64,000 bases of DNA from Trametes villosa (GCA_002964805.2 PUDQ02000003.1:744001-808000), one strand, 5' to 3'. Numbered from the stretch's first letter, positions 31,758-44,216 are shown. Notes: generated by a model from the sequence alone, not told the origin. Made by a program: numbers and translations.

Positions 31758-33342
31758 ATGTCAACAACCATACTCGCATGCTCCCGCGCAGGGCGCAGCG
31801 CCGCCTTCACGCGCCACGCCGCGCGCACACTCGCGACCGACGCCCACACCCAGTCCGACAGCACATCCGGCCCTCCAGATGCGCACGGAAAGCGCAAGAG
31901 TAGTATGCGCACGGAGTTCCACCCGCGGAGGATCAGGGACAGCTTCTCGCTCTATGTGCGCCCGTGGGACGAGATCGACAGCATGGCGACGTTCTATGCG
32001 ATGCTGCGCGGGATTGAGAAGCGGTTCGGGCGCGTGCGGGAGTTTCGTCTGGGGCGGGTGAGTGTTCCTGCACAGTCTATGGCGTTCACGTCGGACGCGA
32101 CGGTGTATGGAATGTTGCTACGACGAAGTAGTATGCTCTTGTGCGGCATACACAGACCCATCTCATAACTGACACCTACGCCGTGCGATTCATCTTCATA
32201 CATGCGGACTTTACCACCGCACCACTTCCAGCGCAATCACCCTCTCATATCCCCGACTGCACGCCTATACTGATACCAACCTTTCAGGACTACGACGTCC
32301 CATCAAGCTACACCAACTACTTCATCGCCGAGCTCGCAGACCGCGAGGCGTACGAACGCGTCCCCGAGAAGGGCACCAGCGTGCGCGTCGAGGTCCCCGT
32401 CGCCGCGCGCAACCGCCCCGGCGGCATCGGCCTCGACGACCTCCAGGAGCTGCTCCAGCCGCAGGACTGGGAGCCCGAGTCCACCGGCGAGGGCGTCTAC
32501 TCGACGCCCATCCGCCCCGTCCCCACCCCCGCAGGGGGCGAGGTGCGCAACACAAGGATTCTGGAGATGATCGTGCAGCGGTCTAGTACGTCCTCCCCCT
32601 TCGTCCTCCCTCTTAGTCGTCCGCTGCTCTCCGATAGCTGATGTGTGTGTTTTTGCGTAATGCAGCGGCGCCGCAGACGGAGGTCCGGCACCGGCGGCGC
32701 ATGAAGGACAACGGCGACTTCGGCGTGCACTTCTGCCGCTGGGCGGGCTTCCACACGCCCGCGCCCGCGTCCGAGCCCGAGCTCGGCGCGCTCGCCCCGC
32801 CCGTCCCGCACGAGATGCAGCGCGCGCTGTCGAAGTGGGAGGCCTACATCGCGACGCGCGAGCGGAAGAACCGCAGCGCGGCTGCGCGCGGCCGGGAGCA
32901 AGCGTCCGAGTCCGACGACGTCCTGTCGTTTGGCGAGGCGGAGGGCGAGAGTGTTACAGTGGCGAGGGAGGGACGGGAGGACGGGGCAAGTGGGGTGGAC
33001 GCGGCTGCGCCTGCATCGCAGAGTCCGTTCGACGAGTTCGCGAGCTCGCCTCTCGCCGCTGCCGAGCCCACCAGCCCTTCAGAAGAAGTCGTATCGGCCG
33101 CCGATACCGACGCGCCTCCATCTACATCCACGTTCGCACCGCAACAGCCCGCGCGCCTCTCCCAGCGCGAGAAGATCCTGCAGCGCGCGCGGCAGCACGC
33201 GCGCACGCCGCTGCCCGAGGCGGTCACGCAGGAGGCCGCCGCGCAGAAGAAGGCGGAGGAGCGCGCGCGCCAGACGGAGGAGCAGCAGTCCGCGACCTCC
33301 CTCCGCGAGCGCCTCGTAAAGCTCATGGGCGGGAACTGGTAG
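31758..33342 (+). CDS. predicted mitochondrial protein, uncharacterised, 424 aa
   Basis: Exons 31758-32057, 32288-32585 and 32666-33342. The N-terminus looks like a transit peptide (MSTTILACSRAGRSAAFTRHAARTLAT). A conserved-looking core covers FHPRRIRDSFSLYVRPWDEID, the RGIEKRFGRVREFRLGR helix, DYDVPSSYTNYFIAEL and NGDFGVHFCRWAGF. The C-terminal half is low-complexity, then a basic helix ending TSLRERLVKLMGGNW. The first intron (230 nt) is about four times the local norm, so a small internal exon may have been missed there; the phase works as given. I do not recognise the family with certainty. Its divergent partner at 30752 is also predicted mitochondrial. Confidence 0.7.
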
Positions 33343-34747
33343 CCATGCCTTATGCTGGCAGCCCAGGGATGGACGAGGGGATGGGCAAGGGGGCGGGGCG
33401 GGGCGGAGTAAAGTACGGTAGTTATTCGTGTAATGGCGCGTTGGATAGACACGCGCGTGCTTCACCTGCTCATGCGCACGCACACTCGGACCCCCGAACG
33501 CTCACTCGTTTGATGCGCTACTGACGGTGGTGGCGAGGCCCCGGAGAGCTTGCCGTTCGAAGCGAGACAGCACCAAAGGAAGGCCGTGAATGTTGATGTG
33601 TTGCATCACAGTACAGTAAGTACCAGAGTAGTACTGGCCAGGAAGCAAAACATCTACAGACGTCAGACGTCGGAATTCCGAGGAATTCCGCAGCCCCGAC
33701 GGAGCGGGATAGAGTGGGTGACACCCGAGCCTTGTTGAGGCTCGGGGGCACGCCGATATCGCCGTCCGACGAAGCGAGCTCGTTGGTGCTGCATACAGGT
33801 CGGTCAGCTCGTAGCCAGTTCACTACGGCGGCGAAGCAAGCACGAGTGCCACCTACCGACGAAGACACCGGTACTGTACCGGGACCTCGACGCCCGACGA
33901 GCTGCACCCGTCCGTCCATCAGATTGGTGTTAGGAGAGACTGGAGAGCGAGCTAGTGGCACGTACTGAGAGAGATGGTTGAGGAGAGGTCAGAGCCGAGA
34001 TGTACTCTCAGGCGGACTCAGCGCCACAACGCGTAATAAAACCCCCTGCCGCTGATGCCCTTGTGTGTCCCTCGCGTGCTGCGCGCGGCACGCTACCAGG
34101 TATTATGCGACGGTGCTTTGCTCTGGGGCGGGTGTGCGATCCGTCAGTACGGTGCGCAAAGGTGGGAGAGAGCGGAGGGACGTACGAGTCTTTGTGAACT
34201 TGAGGGAGCCTGAGTTATCTGGGGTGCCTCCCCCGCGATTGCGGAGGAGTCCATTGCAGAAGTTGGGCGCGATGCGCGGGGTATATAAGTTGTGCAAGAG
34301 TGAATTCAGGGCAGGGGGAGAAGACGCGGTCGCTGGTGCTGCGGTAGGCGGATGCGCGGGTCTTGCGAGGAAGCACTGACATGCTGGGTTGGCATGGATC
34401 TGGAGAACATCAGCGTGCGACCATCATGCCGGTCAGAGTAGCTGCGAACTCCAAGGCGATGGAAGGAAGCCATCCCAGCCTCGCCGTACTGAAGGCTTCA
34501 GGTCACAAACCTGGAGGTCCAAGTCGGCTGATCTGTCTGGCACCGGAAACCGACCTCTCGTTGCCCGAATGTTCGCAACAATAGCCTCGAGGATGCTGAA
34601 TGTCCTCCGGTGCAATCAGCCGCACGGGTTTGCTACGAGAACCAGAGCAGCAATTCGCGATGCATAGCGGTCAAAACAGAGAACATTTAAACCGAGCTTA
34701 CACTTACACTCACACCCATACAACCCAAAAGAAAACGGGCACCCCCC
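33343..34747. other. gene-free stretch, 1.4 kb
   Basis: No exon supported on either strand. A TATATAAG (about 34281) has no recognisable gene behind it. A perfect palindrome is listed separately. Confidence 0.5.
33671..33690. repeat. perfect 20-bp palindrome
   Basis: CGGAATTCC-GA-GGAATTCCG: two nine-base arms around GA, directly after GTCAGACGT (itself a small repeat of CAGACGTCAGACGT). No gene overlaps it. Confidence 0.8.
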
Positions 34748-37143
34748 TCACAAGTCCGCGTTCCGCCACTCCGGGCCGACCCACTCCAGCCCGAACAGGT
34801 CAAACGCCTCCTTCTCCGTCCGCGGGTAGAACTCCTTCGAGTCGTACCGCCGCGAGCTGCAAGCCAAGTCAGGACGCACGGAACGCGAGGAGACACAGGC
34901 ATACGCACATGCCGGAGCTGTCGAACTTCATCCCGCGCTGGTCCTTCGCCCACTGCCGCAGGTCGCGCTGGAACATGATTGAGCCGCTCCTGCATGCCGC
35001 GTCAGCCGCAAGTTTGTGTAGCCCACAAGGTGTGATGAGGACAAGTGAGGAGGTCGGGAGGGGCGCGCACCATCCGATGACGGCCGTCCAGTACACCTCG
35101 GGGGGCGCGAAGATGAGGTCGAGGCGGCGGCGGACCCCGGTGTGGAAAGGGGACGCGGGCGGGAGGATGAACACGGTGAGCGACTTCTCGAGCGAGTCCC
35201 AGTGCGTCGTGCGGAGCGGGTCGTGCCCGTGGAACCCGGAGAGATCTGCGACCCAGTCAACATCTATGGCACAGATGAGCATGGGGAGTGGACGTACGCA
35301 TGACGTGCGTCACCATACCTAGGCCAACTCAGCAGGGCGTTAGCAAGAGGCTGCGAAGAGGCACGTACCGCGTTCGTGCAGCCTCTTGACGAACCGCTTG
35401 CACAGGCCTTTGACTTTCGCACCGTTGGGGTGCGTGAACACGATATCGACGTCGTTGCTCTCTGGCTTGCCCCTTCTGTACCTGGGGCCGAATCCATCAG
35501 CAACCGCAATGAGTTCCAAAGACCACGACGTACCCGCCGACGATCGTGGAGACGCAGCCCGGCTCGAGCGCGTCAAGCTCGTGCATCACGACACGGCCCA
35601 TCTCCTCGACCTCATCCCTCGGAATCCTGCCCCCGCCCCAGATGAGCACATCCATCGGAAAATGGGCCCACGCTCACTCACTTCTTCGCCAAATCCTCAC
35701 TCAACCCGAGCGCGACCCGGATCCACCCATCGCCCAATCCCTCGTCGCCGTCGCCGTCTCCCCCGCGCCGGCCCGGCCTGCGCGGCCTCTCCTCGACCTC
35801 GACGATCTCGGACTGCTGCTCGACCTCCTCGCGCTCCACGCCGTAGTAGACCTCTAGGTCCGCGAGCGAGCGCAGGCCGAGGCTGACGAGCCGCCGTGCG
35901 GTGCTCGGGCCGATGCCGTAGACGGAGCTGAAGAGGGAGAGGGCGCGGAAGCGGTCGGAGGATTGGATCGATTCTGAGATGGGATGGTGAGCGGGAGCGT
36001 TGATGGAAAAGTAGAGGGGACGGCAGGGGAGGGTAGGAGGGGGACGTACGGGCTTCAGAGATCTTGCCGCTGTCGAGAAACTCTTCGACCTGCGGGGCGG
36101 ATGAGCTCATACGACACCCTCCAAGGCAGAGGGAAGGCGTACAAGGCCGGAAATCTTCACTCCGATGTAGGGGAGCTTCTGGACCTGCTTGAGGGACCGT
36201 ATCTTTTCCGGATATGCTACATATAAACACACTTTAGCACAGCGCTTGTATGCGTGATTGGTGGAAGCGGTGCGGCGTACCTTTGATGACGGAGATGGCG
36301 CGCTGGTAGCTCAACGCGCTCCGTTCCTCGCCCTCCAGCGCACGGCTCTGGCGTATGATGTCCAGTTCGCGCGCAAGGTCCTGGTTCGGGCATACCAGTG
36401 GAGAGGCCCTTTGACACGCATACCGCGACATGTAGTTCAGTTTCCCGAGGTTTGTCGTGTTGGGCGGGTCAGGCGGCAAGAGGTTAGATGGTACTGAAGT
36501 GAATGATTCCCCCTGTCCCTGCGTAGACGCGATGGGGGATGCGGGTGGGGAAGATGCGGGTGAGGAAGGAAACTGATCTCGAGGGACGGCTTGAGGGCGT
36601 TTGGGAGACGATGTTGGGGAGACGGTCATATACAAGTCGGAGCACGCACACGGTGTGCAGTTGCAGTTCGGGCAGTTCTCCACGGTCGTCTCGTGTAAGT
36701 CTTCGATGGCGACGTAGTCACCGCACGGTAGTGCGGAGCCGTGCTGGATAGAGTCGCGCAGCCACTGTGGTGTGACCACTGCCTTTGATTTCTAGGAAGT
36801 CGCGTGAGATAAGCCAGTACTTCACGCATTCAAGTCACGAGTTCCTTACCGCTACATCCCAAGGCACATGCCTTTCGAAACGACGGCGCATGCTCACGGC
36901 CGTGATGAGGACGTCTGCGTCTGCTGCGTCTTTGGAGACGCCCCCTGTGTCCCGTTCACCAATGCTGAAGAGTTCCCTGATTGTCGCATCGTCGAGCTTG
37001 GCCTGTACAATGTACACCTTAACCTCCGGAAGGGCCTTCTTTGTCGAGGTCCTGAGGTATTTCGCCGGCGGTAGCAGGGACGGGGATGATTCGGATGGCG
37101 AGCCTAACTGTGTTGGGTGGGGGGCTGGTCGTTTGAACGGCAT
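34748..37143 (-). CDS. family X DNA polymerase (Pol4, Pol mu/lambda-like)
   Basis: Gap-filling polymerase for non-homologous end joining and base-excision repair. Eleven exons: 36850-37143, 36281-36791, 36143-36216, 36050-36089, 35682-35973, 35534-35626, 35369-35481, 35298-35318 (21 nt), 35071-35245, 34909-34989 and 34748-34856, giving 600 residues with all phases consistent. The N-terminal BRCT-like domain (about 35-125) includes VLITAV, HVPWDVAKSKAVVTPQWL and the GSALPCGDYV end. HhH elements are LPYIGVKISGLVEEFL and VYGIGPSTARRLVSLG. The palm shows GGYRRGKPESNDVDIVFTHP with Asp445 and Asp447, and RRRLDLIF with Asp522, the three catalytic carboxylates. YWTAVIGWSGSIMFQRDLR and RRYDSKEFYP close the family pattern. 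An unusual CPNCNCTPCAC cluster follows the BRCT domain. Confidence 0.92.
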
Positions 37144-38191
37144 GTCATCCCTGCGCGGAATGTGTCTTCTTTGCAGGATTCAGCGCGGCTGAGACTTGTT
37201 TCCGTCCAATCTGTCGGAGGGGGTGGACGGCTGGGTTTATTTTCACAAACGCTACGTGTACTAATCAAACTGCGATACGATTAGTGACCAAGTAATGGTG
37301 CGCGGTGTCAAGTTTGGTACGAGCACGTTAGTGCCTATGGATCGAACGTTAGTAAACCGTAAATGAAAGTATGGAGTCGTACCTCATCTTCACGCGCACG
37401 GATGGTGGCAGGAGATAAGGTAATCGAAGAGGTTAACATCGAGGCGCGACGGTGACGTCAGCCTATATGGACAAGCGCTAGGCGTTCAGTAAACGGATTA
37501 ACTAATGGAGGAAGTAAAGCGCTTATAGCCCGTAGTGGTGCTTGACTGGATGCCCACCTCGACTATGGGTTTTGGCGGTGAAAATCTGGCGGGCCATCTG
37601 CCATGATTCAGCATATATGTGCCAGAGGCAGCTGGGCAGAGCATTTTTCAGTAGGCGTCGTGACGATGCTAGCAGTGTGCCGGGGCGCGGAGGGAGGATG
37701 AGAGTGTAGAATCTGATGAATAGCGTCGCATCCCCACAATCTTCCGCTCAGGTCTCTTCACCCTGGTTTTTACCAATATAGGGGACTGCTGAGTAGTAGA
37801 AGGTCGTTGTGCTTTGCCCTCCCAGATGGCAGAGTGCGTTGAACGCGCCTCTCGCGCGCTCACGTGATCGTGCTCGCGAGTCCCTCGTGCGGAGTCTCTG
37901 TTCTGCTGTACGCGTCTGGGTATGATAACTGTGGGCATACTGTTCCTGTTTCAGTGTATAGGAGGGCTGAGAAAAAATATATAGAATAAACTCCTTGTCC
38001 GAAACGCAGTGCAATGAGCTGAAAGCCGCCCACCTGGCGCATGCCACTCGCGGAGGATACAAAGGCACCCTTCGCGAGCGTGCAAGATCATTGAAAGGGC
38101 ATCTCAGAGTGACTTGTTCAAAGAGATAATGGTGTCCCGTGGAGGTATAAGTAGGCCCTGCGCAAGAGTGGTGCACGCTCTCACAGCCAAG
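37144..38191. other. intergenic, AT-richer
   Basis: About 1 kb with lower GC than the genes. It contains the upstream region of the polymerase gene and of the small gene at 38192. No exon supported. Confidence 0.5.
38147..38154 (+). promoter_or_regulatory. TATA-like element of the small gene
   Basis: TATAAGTA about 45 bp upstream of the ATG at 38192. Spacing is typical if the 5' UTR is very short. Confidence 0.4.
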
Positions 38192-38412
38192 ATGTCGCAC
38201 GAAGACCTCCCCGACTCGCCCACAACGCACCAAGCGCCGCATACAACACTGAAGCCCTATGTGCCAAACATCCCTACTCCGAAGAGAGACTTCCCGAGAA
38301 CCCTCTCACGCTACCTACTCACCCGAGGTACGTGGCTGCGCGTAGCGCCGTTTCCGACGCATAGTAACTAACCTAACATCCGATAGTATACAGTCCGAGC
38401 CTCCACCGTTAG
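38192..38412 (+). CDS. very small two-exon gene (53 aa), uncharacterised
   Basis: Exons 38192-38327 and 38387-38412. The intron has strong signals (GTACGT donor, ACTAAC branch site, GATAG acceptor), and the TATA-like element lies 45 bp upstream. The protein starts MSHEDLPDSPTTHQAPH, has PNIPTPKRDFPRTLSRYLL and ends VYSPSLHR. It is hydrophilic with no signal peptide. No family recognised. The support is the co-occurrence of promoter-like element, ATG and textbook intron in an otherwise empty region; chance assembly is possible. Confidence 0.4.
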
Positions 38413-40733
38413 TCACCTTCCCTCACACCCTCCCGTAGGTGCCAGTATCGGTCCCAGCTGCTCAGTGGCTCAGTCCTCCTCCGAGCTTGCTAATGCCACG
38501 CCCTTCCTATCGGGTCACATCTGTTGCGTCCATCCCGCCTCGCGCCCGTCATCCTTCCTTTCCGCGAGATCACGAACAACTTGAAACTCGGTCGTCGGCA
38601 CCACAATTCGGCTGGACCTCGCCCTCGCAGCGCACAGCCAGATGTGCACACCGCGCCCCGGTCCAACACATCGACCTCGCCAGCGGACCTCTCCTCCCCG
38701 TCGCTTTGAACCCGAGCGATGTAGAGGATCCATCGACCGTCCACACTCGCATCGCACCATTCCTCTACCTACCATGTCCGAGCACACTCCTCCAAGCCCG
38801 GTCCATCGGGCGCTGGCCCGGATCTACGAGAGTGCGCCGGGGCCTCCGGAATCGGGATGTACGCGCCGACAGGGCTGTCCGTCCGCGTCGCGGCCGCGTA
38901 CTGGTCGAACGTGCCCGTGATGAGGCTGTGCAGCAGGAGGCCGCTGTGCGGGGGCAGCACTCGACGAGCGACATGGAACGGCTGGGGGTATGGACGGGCC
39001 TCGTAGCCGCACAGAACTTCGCCGGACGGTGTGCAAGATACGCGCGCGAAGGGCGCTGGGGCGAGCCAGAGCGGTCCGTGAGGGCGTTCAGGCTGCTGTC
39101 TAGCATCTCCAGAGCTGGTCTCGCTTGCTGCAGCCGTGGGTTCGTGTGCACCGCCCGGGTGCGCCAGGGCATGGTGGCCATCCACAACCGCTGACGAGCG
39201 GCGGGGGTACGTCGTCACGGGAGCGACTGTCGTGGAGTGCAACACGTAGGTTGACGAGGCCACCGGGTCTGGCTGCGTGTACGGAGCCCACGCGGGTAAG
39301 GGAAGTGGAGAGCGCGCGGACCGCGCAGGCGACGGAGTAGGTGAAGATGGCGCCAGCGTGAGCGGCCAACTATCGTCGTCGGCGTGGCCTACTGTGGAAG
39401 GGGCTAAATGTTGAGCTTGTATAGCCGTACCGGACAGGATTTGCGTAGTAGAAAAATCTACGTACTGGTTGTTTCGTACGGAGACGTGTCGAGGGAGGAA
39501 TATTCCGCGGTTTCGTCGACTTCGTCGGTGAGATATATGCCGTCCGGTGCAGCCATGTGTGAGACGTCAAAGTACTGCTAAAGGAGTACTGTGAGGGGCG
39601 TTCGTCGTATATGGGAGAGAGTTGCGGTAGTCATACCGGCGCATGGTAAATAGCCACATCGGGAGAGGAGCTCCTGCTGAGAGTCCATCCGTCTTCGGTG
39701 GCCGTATGAGGGCTCCTCGGATTTTCGTCCGCATACGTTCGGGGCCCGGAGGGGCGGTACGCGTAGTAGTCCATATGTTATTGAGCGAAGACGAGGAGTA
39801 CTTGGGTGTTCGGTCGAAATATGTCGCAGGAAATGCCGCGAGGAGTGGGCTCAGGTGAAGCGTGTCTGCGAGTATGAGGAGATGATGAACGAGGGAAGTG
39901 GCTCAGGATGTCGTGGTGCTAACGGCGGTCGAGCCGGGGGCTGCAGTGAGCTCGACGGATATCCCGGGACAGGCGCGTTATATGAGCGAGTCGCGTGCAT
40001 TGTCCCTTCGCAGTGTACCAATCACGCTCAGTTTGACCATGACTCAAGTTCCAAGCAGGGCAGCAACGGTGTCAGTGGGTCCAAAGCCCTTTACGCCAAC
40101 TCGGGGTCTTCTGGTCGCGCAGAGCTAGCCCAGGCAGCGAGACCGCGAAGACATCAGGAAGCTGATATCGGCCACTGGCCATCGAGGCCGCAAGAAAGCA
40201 GCAATTATTCGCGGGGCTCATGGAAGGTCTAACCCGGACGGACGACGACTCGGACGAGCACTCCTTGGAGTCGGAGACTCGCTGCTCGGACCACGACGCG
40301 GTCCAATTGTAGCAACCTAAAAAATCAGTTATATATCTGATGTATCCAAGCTTTGCAAGATAAGTACCTCGGTTACATATGCGCTGTATCGACACAAGCT
40401 TTGTTTCGCGTTGTCCACTAGAGGGGAAGTCATCCAAGGCGGCGACGCGATGGTCATGGCGTTGAGTTGGAGAGAGTTTTATCTAGCGCCCATTCGATCG
40501 AGGCGCCTGTGCCTTCGGCTTATCCCGCAACTCCGCGGCCCTCCACGGCTGCCCAGCGACATCAGGCGACGACGAAGAAGGAGTCCACAACGGCAAACGT
40601 CTTTCTAGCTTCGCACCTATGAGAACTCTATAGCTCAGCGCACCCATATGGGTGCAGAGGCCACGCGGCGAGGTGCTGCGGTAGCCGTCTCCACCCCCTT
40701 CCCGTGGCTTTCAGGGTCGACGCGACCGCTGGC
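38413..40733. other. gene-poor stretch, 2.3 kb
   Basis: Overlapping frames on both strands at 38.44-39.26 kb are GC-driven. The minus frame 38769-39263 has some protein-like stretches (VLPPHSGLLLHSLITGTFDQY) but no recognised family and no exon context; it may be a relic. The rest holds nothing supported. Confidence 0.45.
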
Positions 40734-42365
40734 ATGGACGGACTAGGCGTCAACCCCCTGCTCACGGCGGAGTTCGTGAAGTTCTTGAACGCACAGCTGC
40801 AAGAGTGCAAGGACCAGCTGCAGCGGGTGAACGAGGTTAGTGACGAGGTGTAGCGCATAGTATCAATGATACTAACGTGCTACATCCCAGGAGAACGCGT
40901 CGCTTAAACAAGTGCTCGAAAGCGTACCGCCTTGTAATGCACCCCATGCTGGCACAACGGCCGAGCAAGAGGTTCGGCGTTCGTCGACCACCGCACCATA
41001 TTATCTGCTAACGGTTCATCTTAGGAGACAATCTCCGACCTCGCCGCCCAGGTAGCCGCCCTGAAGGGAGAACTAGCAGCCGCCCGAAGCGCGGCCGAAG
41101 TACAGCGTAAGGACGCAGCGTCGTGGCGCGAGAGATATGAGAGCGTCAAGGGGTCGAACAGCACCGAGAGCCTTAGCGACCTCCAGAGGAAGGCGGCTGT
41201 AGAGAAGGTGATGCGGACGCTGAAGGAGGATCTCGCCCTGGTACGTCCAGACATACACCTCTTTCGATAGCATGTGCATTGAAGAGCGTTGCGCCTCAAA
41301 AGTACCAGGGCGGTCCGGGTATGGATGAGACAATTGCGACCGCTCAGAAGGTAGGTGACACCCTGTTTTCACCCGGAATCCCCTGACACGCAGGTCAGTT
41401 CGAGGAATTCAGCACCTTCATGTCGAAGCTCTCGGGGACGGCGCCATCCGGCACCCCTCCGCCGGAATCCCGCGTGGTCTTCGACCTCCCCAAGCTGCAG
41501 ATTCTCCCAAAGGTGCGTCTCCCCACGCCGAGCCCGCCACCGCAACATCTCACCTCCGTTTCAATAACAGGCTGCCATTGCCGCATGGTATGCCCCTCCC
41601 CCTCTTCGCACCAACTGCGCTCATCTGGCTGCTCACCAGCGACGGTGGCTTCGCGTTCTTCAGCCCCCGCGTCCAATGGTGCCCCTCCCCCTCGCAAAAC
41701 GCGCTCCTCATCTGCCCCACGCGGCACTACACCCCGCACGCTCCAACGGAGCCGGGCGACGCGAGCTGGTCGCAAGCGACGGAGTGGGCGTCCCTCGTCG
41801 GCCAGCGGCGCGAGATTTTTGACGTCGAGGACGGCCGACTCGTGTATGTAGGGACGTTCCTCCTACACGCCGGGCCGAAGGTGTTAAGGCTGAGCGACTT
41901 GCCGGAGCCCTTTTCCGAGGTACGTCCCCTCCCCTCACACCTATATGCACCCCAACGCTAACAGCGCCCCCCACACAGACCGCCCTAACCGAACTCGCCC
42001 GCCGCACCTTCGACCCCGCCTCCAAGTCGCAAAAGACCAAAGCCCGGCCCTACCTCGCCGCTTTATCCCAACTCTACCAGGAAGGCGCGGTGCCCGCGCA
42101 GGTGTTGGGCCTGCAGCGCGTCGGGTTCAACGAGAGATTTTTCGCGATCCTCAGGAAGGCGTATGCGAAGCGCGGGAAGGCGAGCGCGAGGGGGGCGCGT
42201 GCGCGGTCGGAGACTCGGACGGAAAGGTCGGTAAGTCCGCGGGCGTTGGGGAAGCGAGCACGGGAGGAGGGGGAGGATGAGGGCGCGGAGGCGGGGGGAG
42301 GGCCGTCGAAGGTGCGGAAGGCCGCCGCGGACTCCATGCCATATGGTTGGGATTTCGATTTCTGA
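40734..42365 (+). CDS. DUF6697-like protein, paralog 1 (coiled coil plus C-terminal domain)
   Basis: Agaricomycete-type protein of unknown function. Exons 40734-40835, 40891-40923, 41025-41240, 41303-41350, 41399-41512, 41571-41587, 41640-41919 and 41979-42365 give 398 residues with consistent phases. Residues 1-100 form a coiled coil (LNAQLQECKDQLQRVNEENASLKQVL, then AAQVAALKGELAAARSAAEV). A 17-nt microexon (41571-41587, coding AAIAA plus part of Cys) lies between two ordinary introns. The conserved domain follows: RVQWCPSPSQNALLICP, EWASLVGQRREIFDV, GRLVYVGTFLLH and EGAVPAQVLGLQRVGFNERFF. The tail is basic/acidic (ALGKRAREEGEDEGAEAGGG). The first intron carries a perfect ATACTAAC branch site. 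DUF6697 is my recollection of this domain pattern, not a search result. Confidence 0.75.
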
Positions 42366-42952
42366 CGAGTAGAACGAGGTGCGTGTATGGCTGTGTGATG
42401 TCGTAACGGACGTTCAGGAAGAGCTGACATGTGTTTCACAGGATGTATCATAGCAATATTCGAGCACGTTTTCTTGCTATCGAGGCGATTTCTTGGAATA
42501 TCCCGTGCCGCTACGTCCCATCACTGTGATGCGGAACAGTCGGACGTCTGGGTTCACGCCAGCTGCGACCGCGGTCATTACGCAGATGAGCGAGAAGAGG
42601 ACCTTAGCCGTTGGCAACCTACATTCCCCAGCAGTGCAGACGACGAGCACCTATGTGGTGGTATGTTTGCCGACTCTTGCAGGCTTGCTTAACTCAGCGC
42701 CTCGCGACGCTCCTCAGGCTTCCCAAACGAGGGGGGTGGGCACCTCCGGCTAGTCCAAAAGACGAGTGAGTACGGCGCCTCTCTCCCACTCCCTCCTCGC
42801 ACCCCACCGCTACCACCACCCGTTTAGCCACCATCGCAGTCCGAGTCCACTCTCCCACAGCTACTCCCCCCCTTTCCCCTCCTCCACCTCGCCCCCCTCC
42901 CCTTCTCTCCCACCACCAACTGCAACACCCACCACCAACCGCGACACCCACC
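42366..42952. promoter_or_regulatory. intergenic region with C/T-rich promoter tract
   Basis: The distal half shows nothing. From about 42776 to 42950 the plus strand is strongly pyrimidine-rich (CTCTCCCACTCCCTCCTC, CACCCACCACCAACCGCG), directly upstream of the ATG at 42953. It is a typical fungal CT-rich initiator context. Confidence 0.5.
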
Positions 42953-43515
42953 ATGCCCGCCGAGCGCGCCGCAAAGCGCCGCCCGGCCTCCTACGAGCCG
43001 TACGACCCCGCCGACGGCGGCTTCCACGCCTACGGCCAGATCACGCAAGCGGAGGCAGACGCGGCGGACCCCACCGGCTGGTGGGCGCTCGCGCAGAAGG
43101 TCGAGGCGCTGCTGCACTCGGACGACTTCGCCGCGCACGAGGCGCTGTGGACGGAGTACATACATGCGTCGGTGCGTCTCGCACTCGTTGAGCGTGGTGG
43201 GTGGCCGTAGAGCGCAATGCTGACGTTCGAGGGGGTGGGCAGTTTAGGGGCCGGGAGCACTTGCCTATACGCGGCGGGGACGACGATGGCGACGAGGATA
43301 AGAGAAGGAGTAACGCGAGGGACGGCACGCAGGCCAAGGGGTCTGTAACGAACAATGAAGAGCAGGCCGTCGTGGGCGACCGCGAGGTGATGGAGGTCGA
43401 GGATAACCAGGACACGAACTCCGAGGATGAGGAGGAAGTCGAGGAATGCGTCGAAGAAGACGAGCGCCCGGATAAGGAGAGTCTGAAGGGAGAGCTGCCT
43501 GATGAGGACGAGTAG
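42953..43515 (+). CDS. small protein with acidic tail, uncharacterised (163 aa)
   Basis: Exons 42953-43171 and 43243-43515; the intron has GTGCGT, a CTGAC branch site and GGGCAG. The N-terminus MPAERAAKRRPASYEPYDP is basic, followed by an aromatic-rich region (GGFHAYGQITQAEAD, DPTGWWALAQKVEALLHS, HEALWTEYIHAS). The second half is very acidic (EDNQDTNSEDEEEVEECVEEDE). The family is not recognised. It sits between the two DUF6697-like paralogs, in the same orientation, behind a CT-rich promoter. The helical middle with conserved-looking Trp residues could be a small interaction domain. Confidence 0.6.
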
Positions 43516-44216
43516 ATTGGCCATTTTGCCTCTGGTAACGCGCAGAGGCGCATCGGGAGTTCGACTGTACGCTGAAGGGGAGGATGGACTTTAGTATGGG
43601 ACTCGTATGTACAATGTACTCGCCCGGATTCGGATTGTGACAATTGCTATATTCTGCATTTATATTGTATGAATCTATCGTCTGCATGTTCTGCTGTGTA
43701 TCGTGATCGCCGCACAAGGCTAGGATACACGCTCCGTCGGAAGGCTGTGGCTAAGGTGACGCGCGCCGGGCCAACGCGACGCGTGCTAAAACCACGTGAC
43801 CGCGGTGTCCCCTTCCCTCGGCTCGCGGGCGTTTCCATCGCAGCGTGCGTTCTTTGTCTTCATCCATCATCATGCACCCGCATGGCTTTCAGCACGCTCG
43901 CGGCGACTTCTGCCAATCAGCCTGGAAGACGTGATGTGCGCCTTGCAAGAAGCAGCAGCCGCCATTGTCGCTCGTTGCGCGTAGAGACGGCTCGACCGCG
44001 ATACCACCGGGAGTGAGGCAACTTTGACAATAGGTGTGTTTGGCGCGGTGCGTGGGTTGTTCTTGCACCTTCGACGCCTTCTGTGCGAGAGCTCCTTATA
44101 GTTTGAAAGCCCACCATGTCTTCGTTCCCGGCCAACGAGGGGACAGCGTCTTTCTTCCCCGTAGGTGCCTTATATTCCTCCCGACTCTCATCTGCGCGCC
44201 ACACGCATACGCGACC
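43516..44216. other. intergenic, 700 bp
   Basis: Carries the upstream region of the next gene, with CTTATATTCC about 45 bp before its ATG as a possible TATA element. Nothing else supported. Confidence 0.45.

Noticed and set aside
38769..39263. Protein-like minus-strand frame (VLPPHSGLLLHSLITGTFDQY)
   Set aside because: No recognised family, overlapping frames on both strands in GC-rich DNA, and no promoter or intron signals. Kept only as a possible relic.
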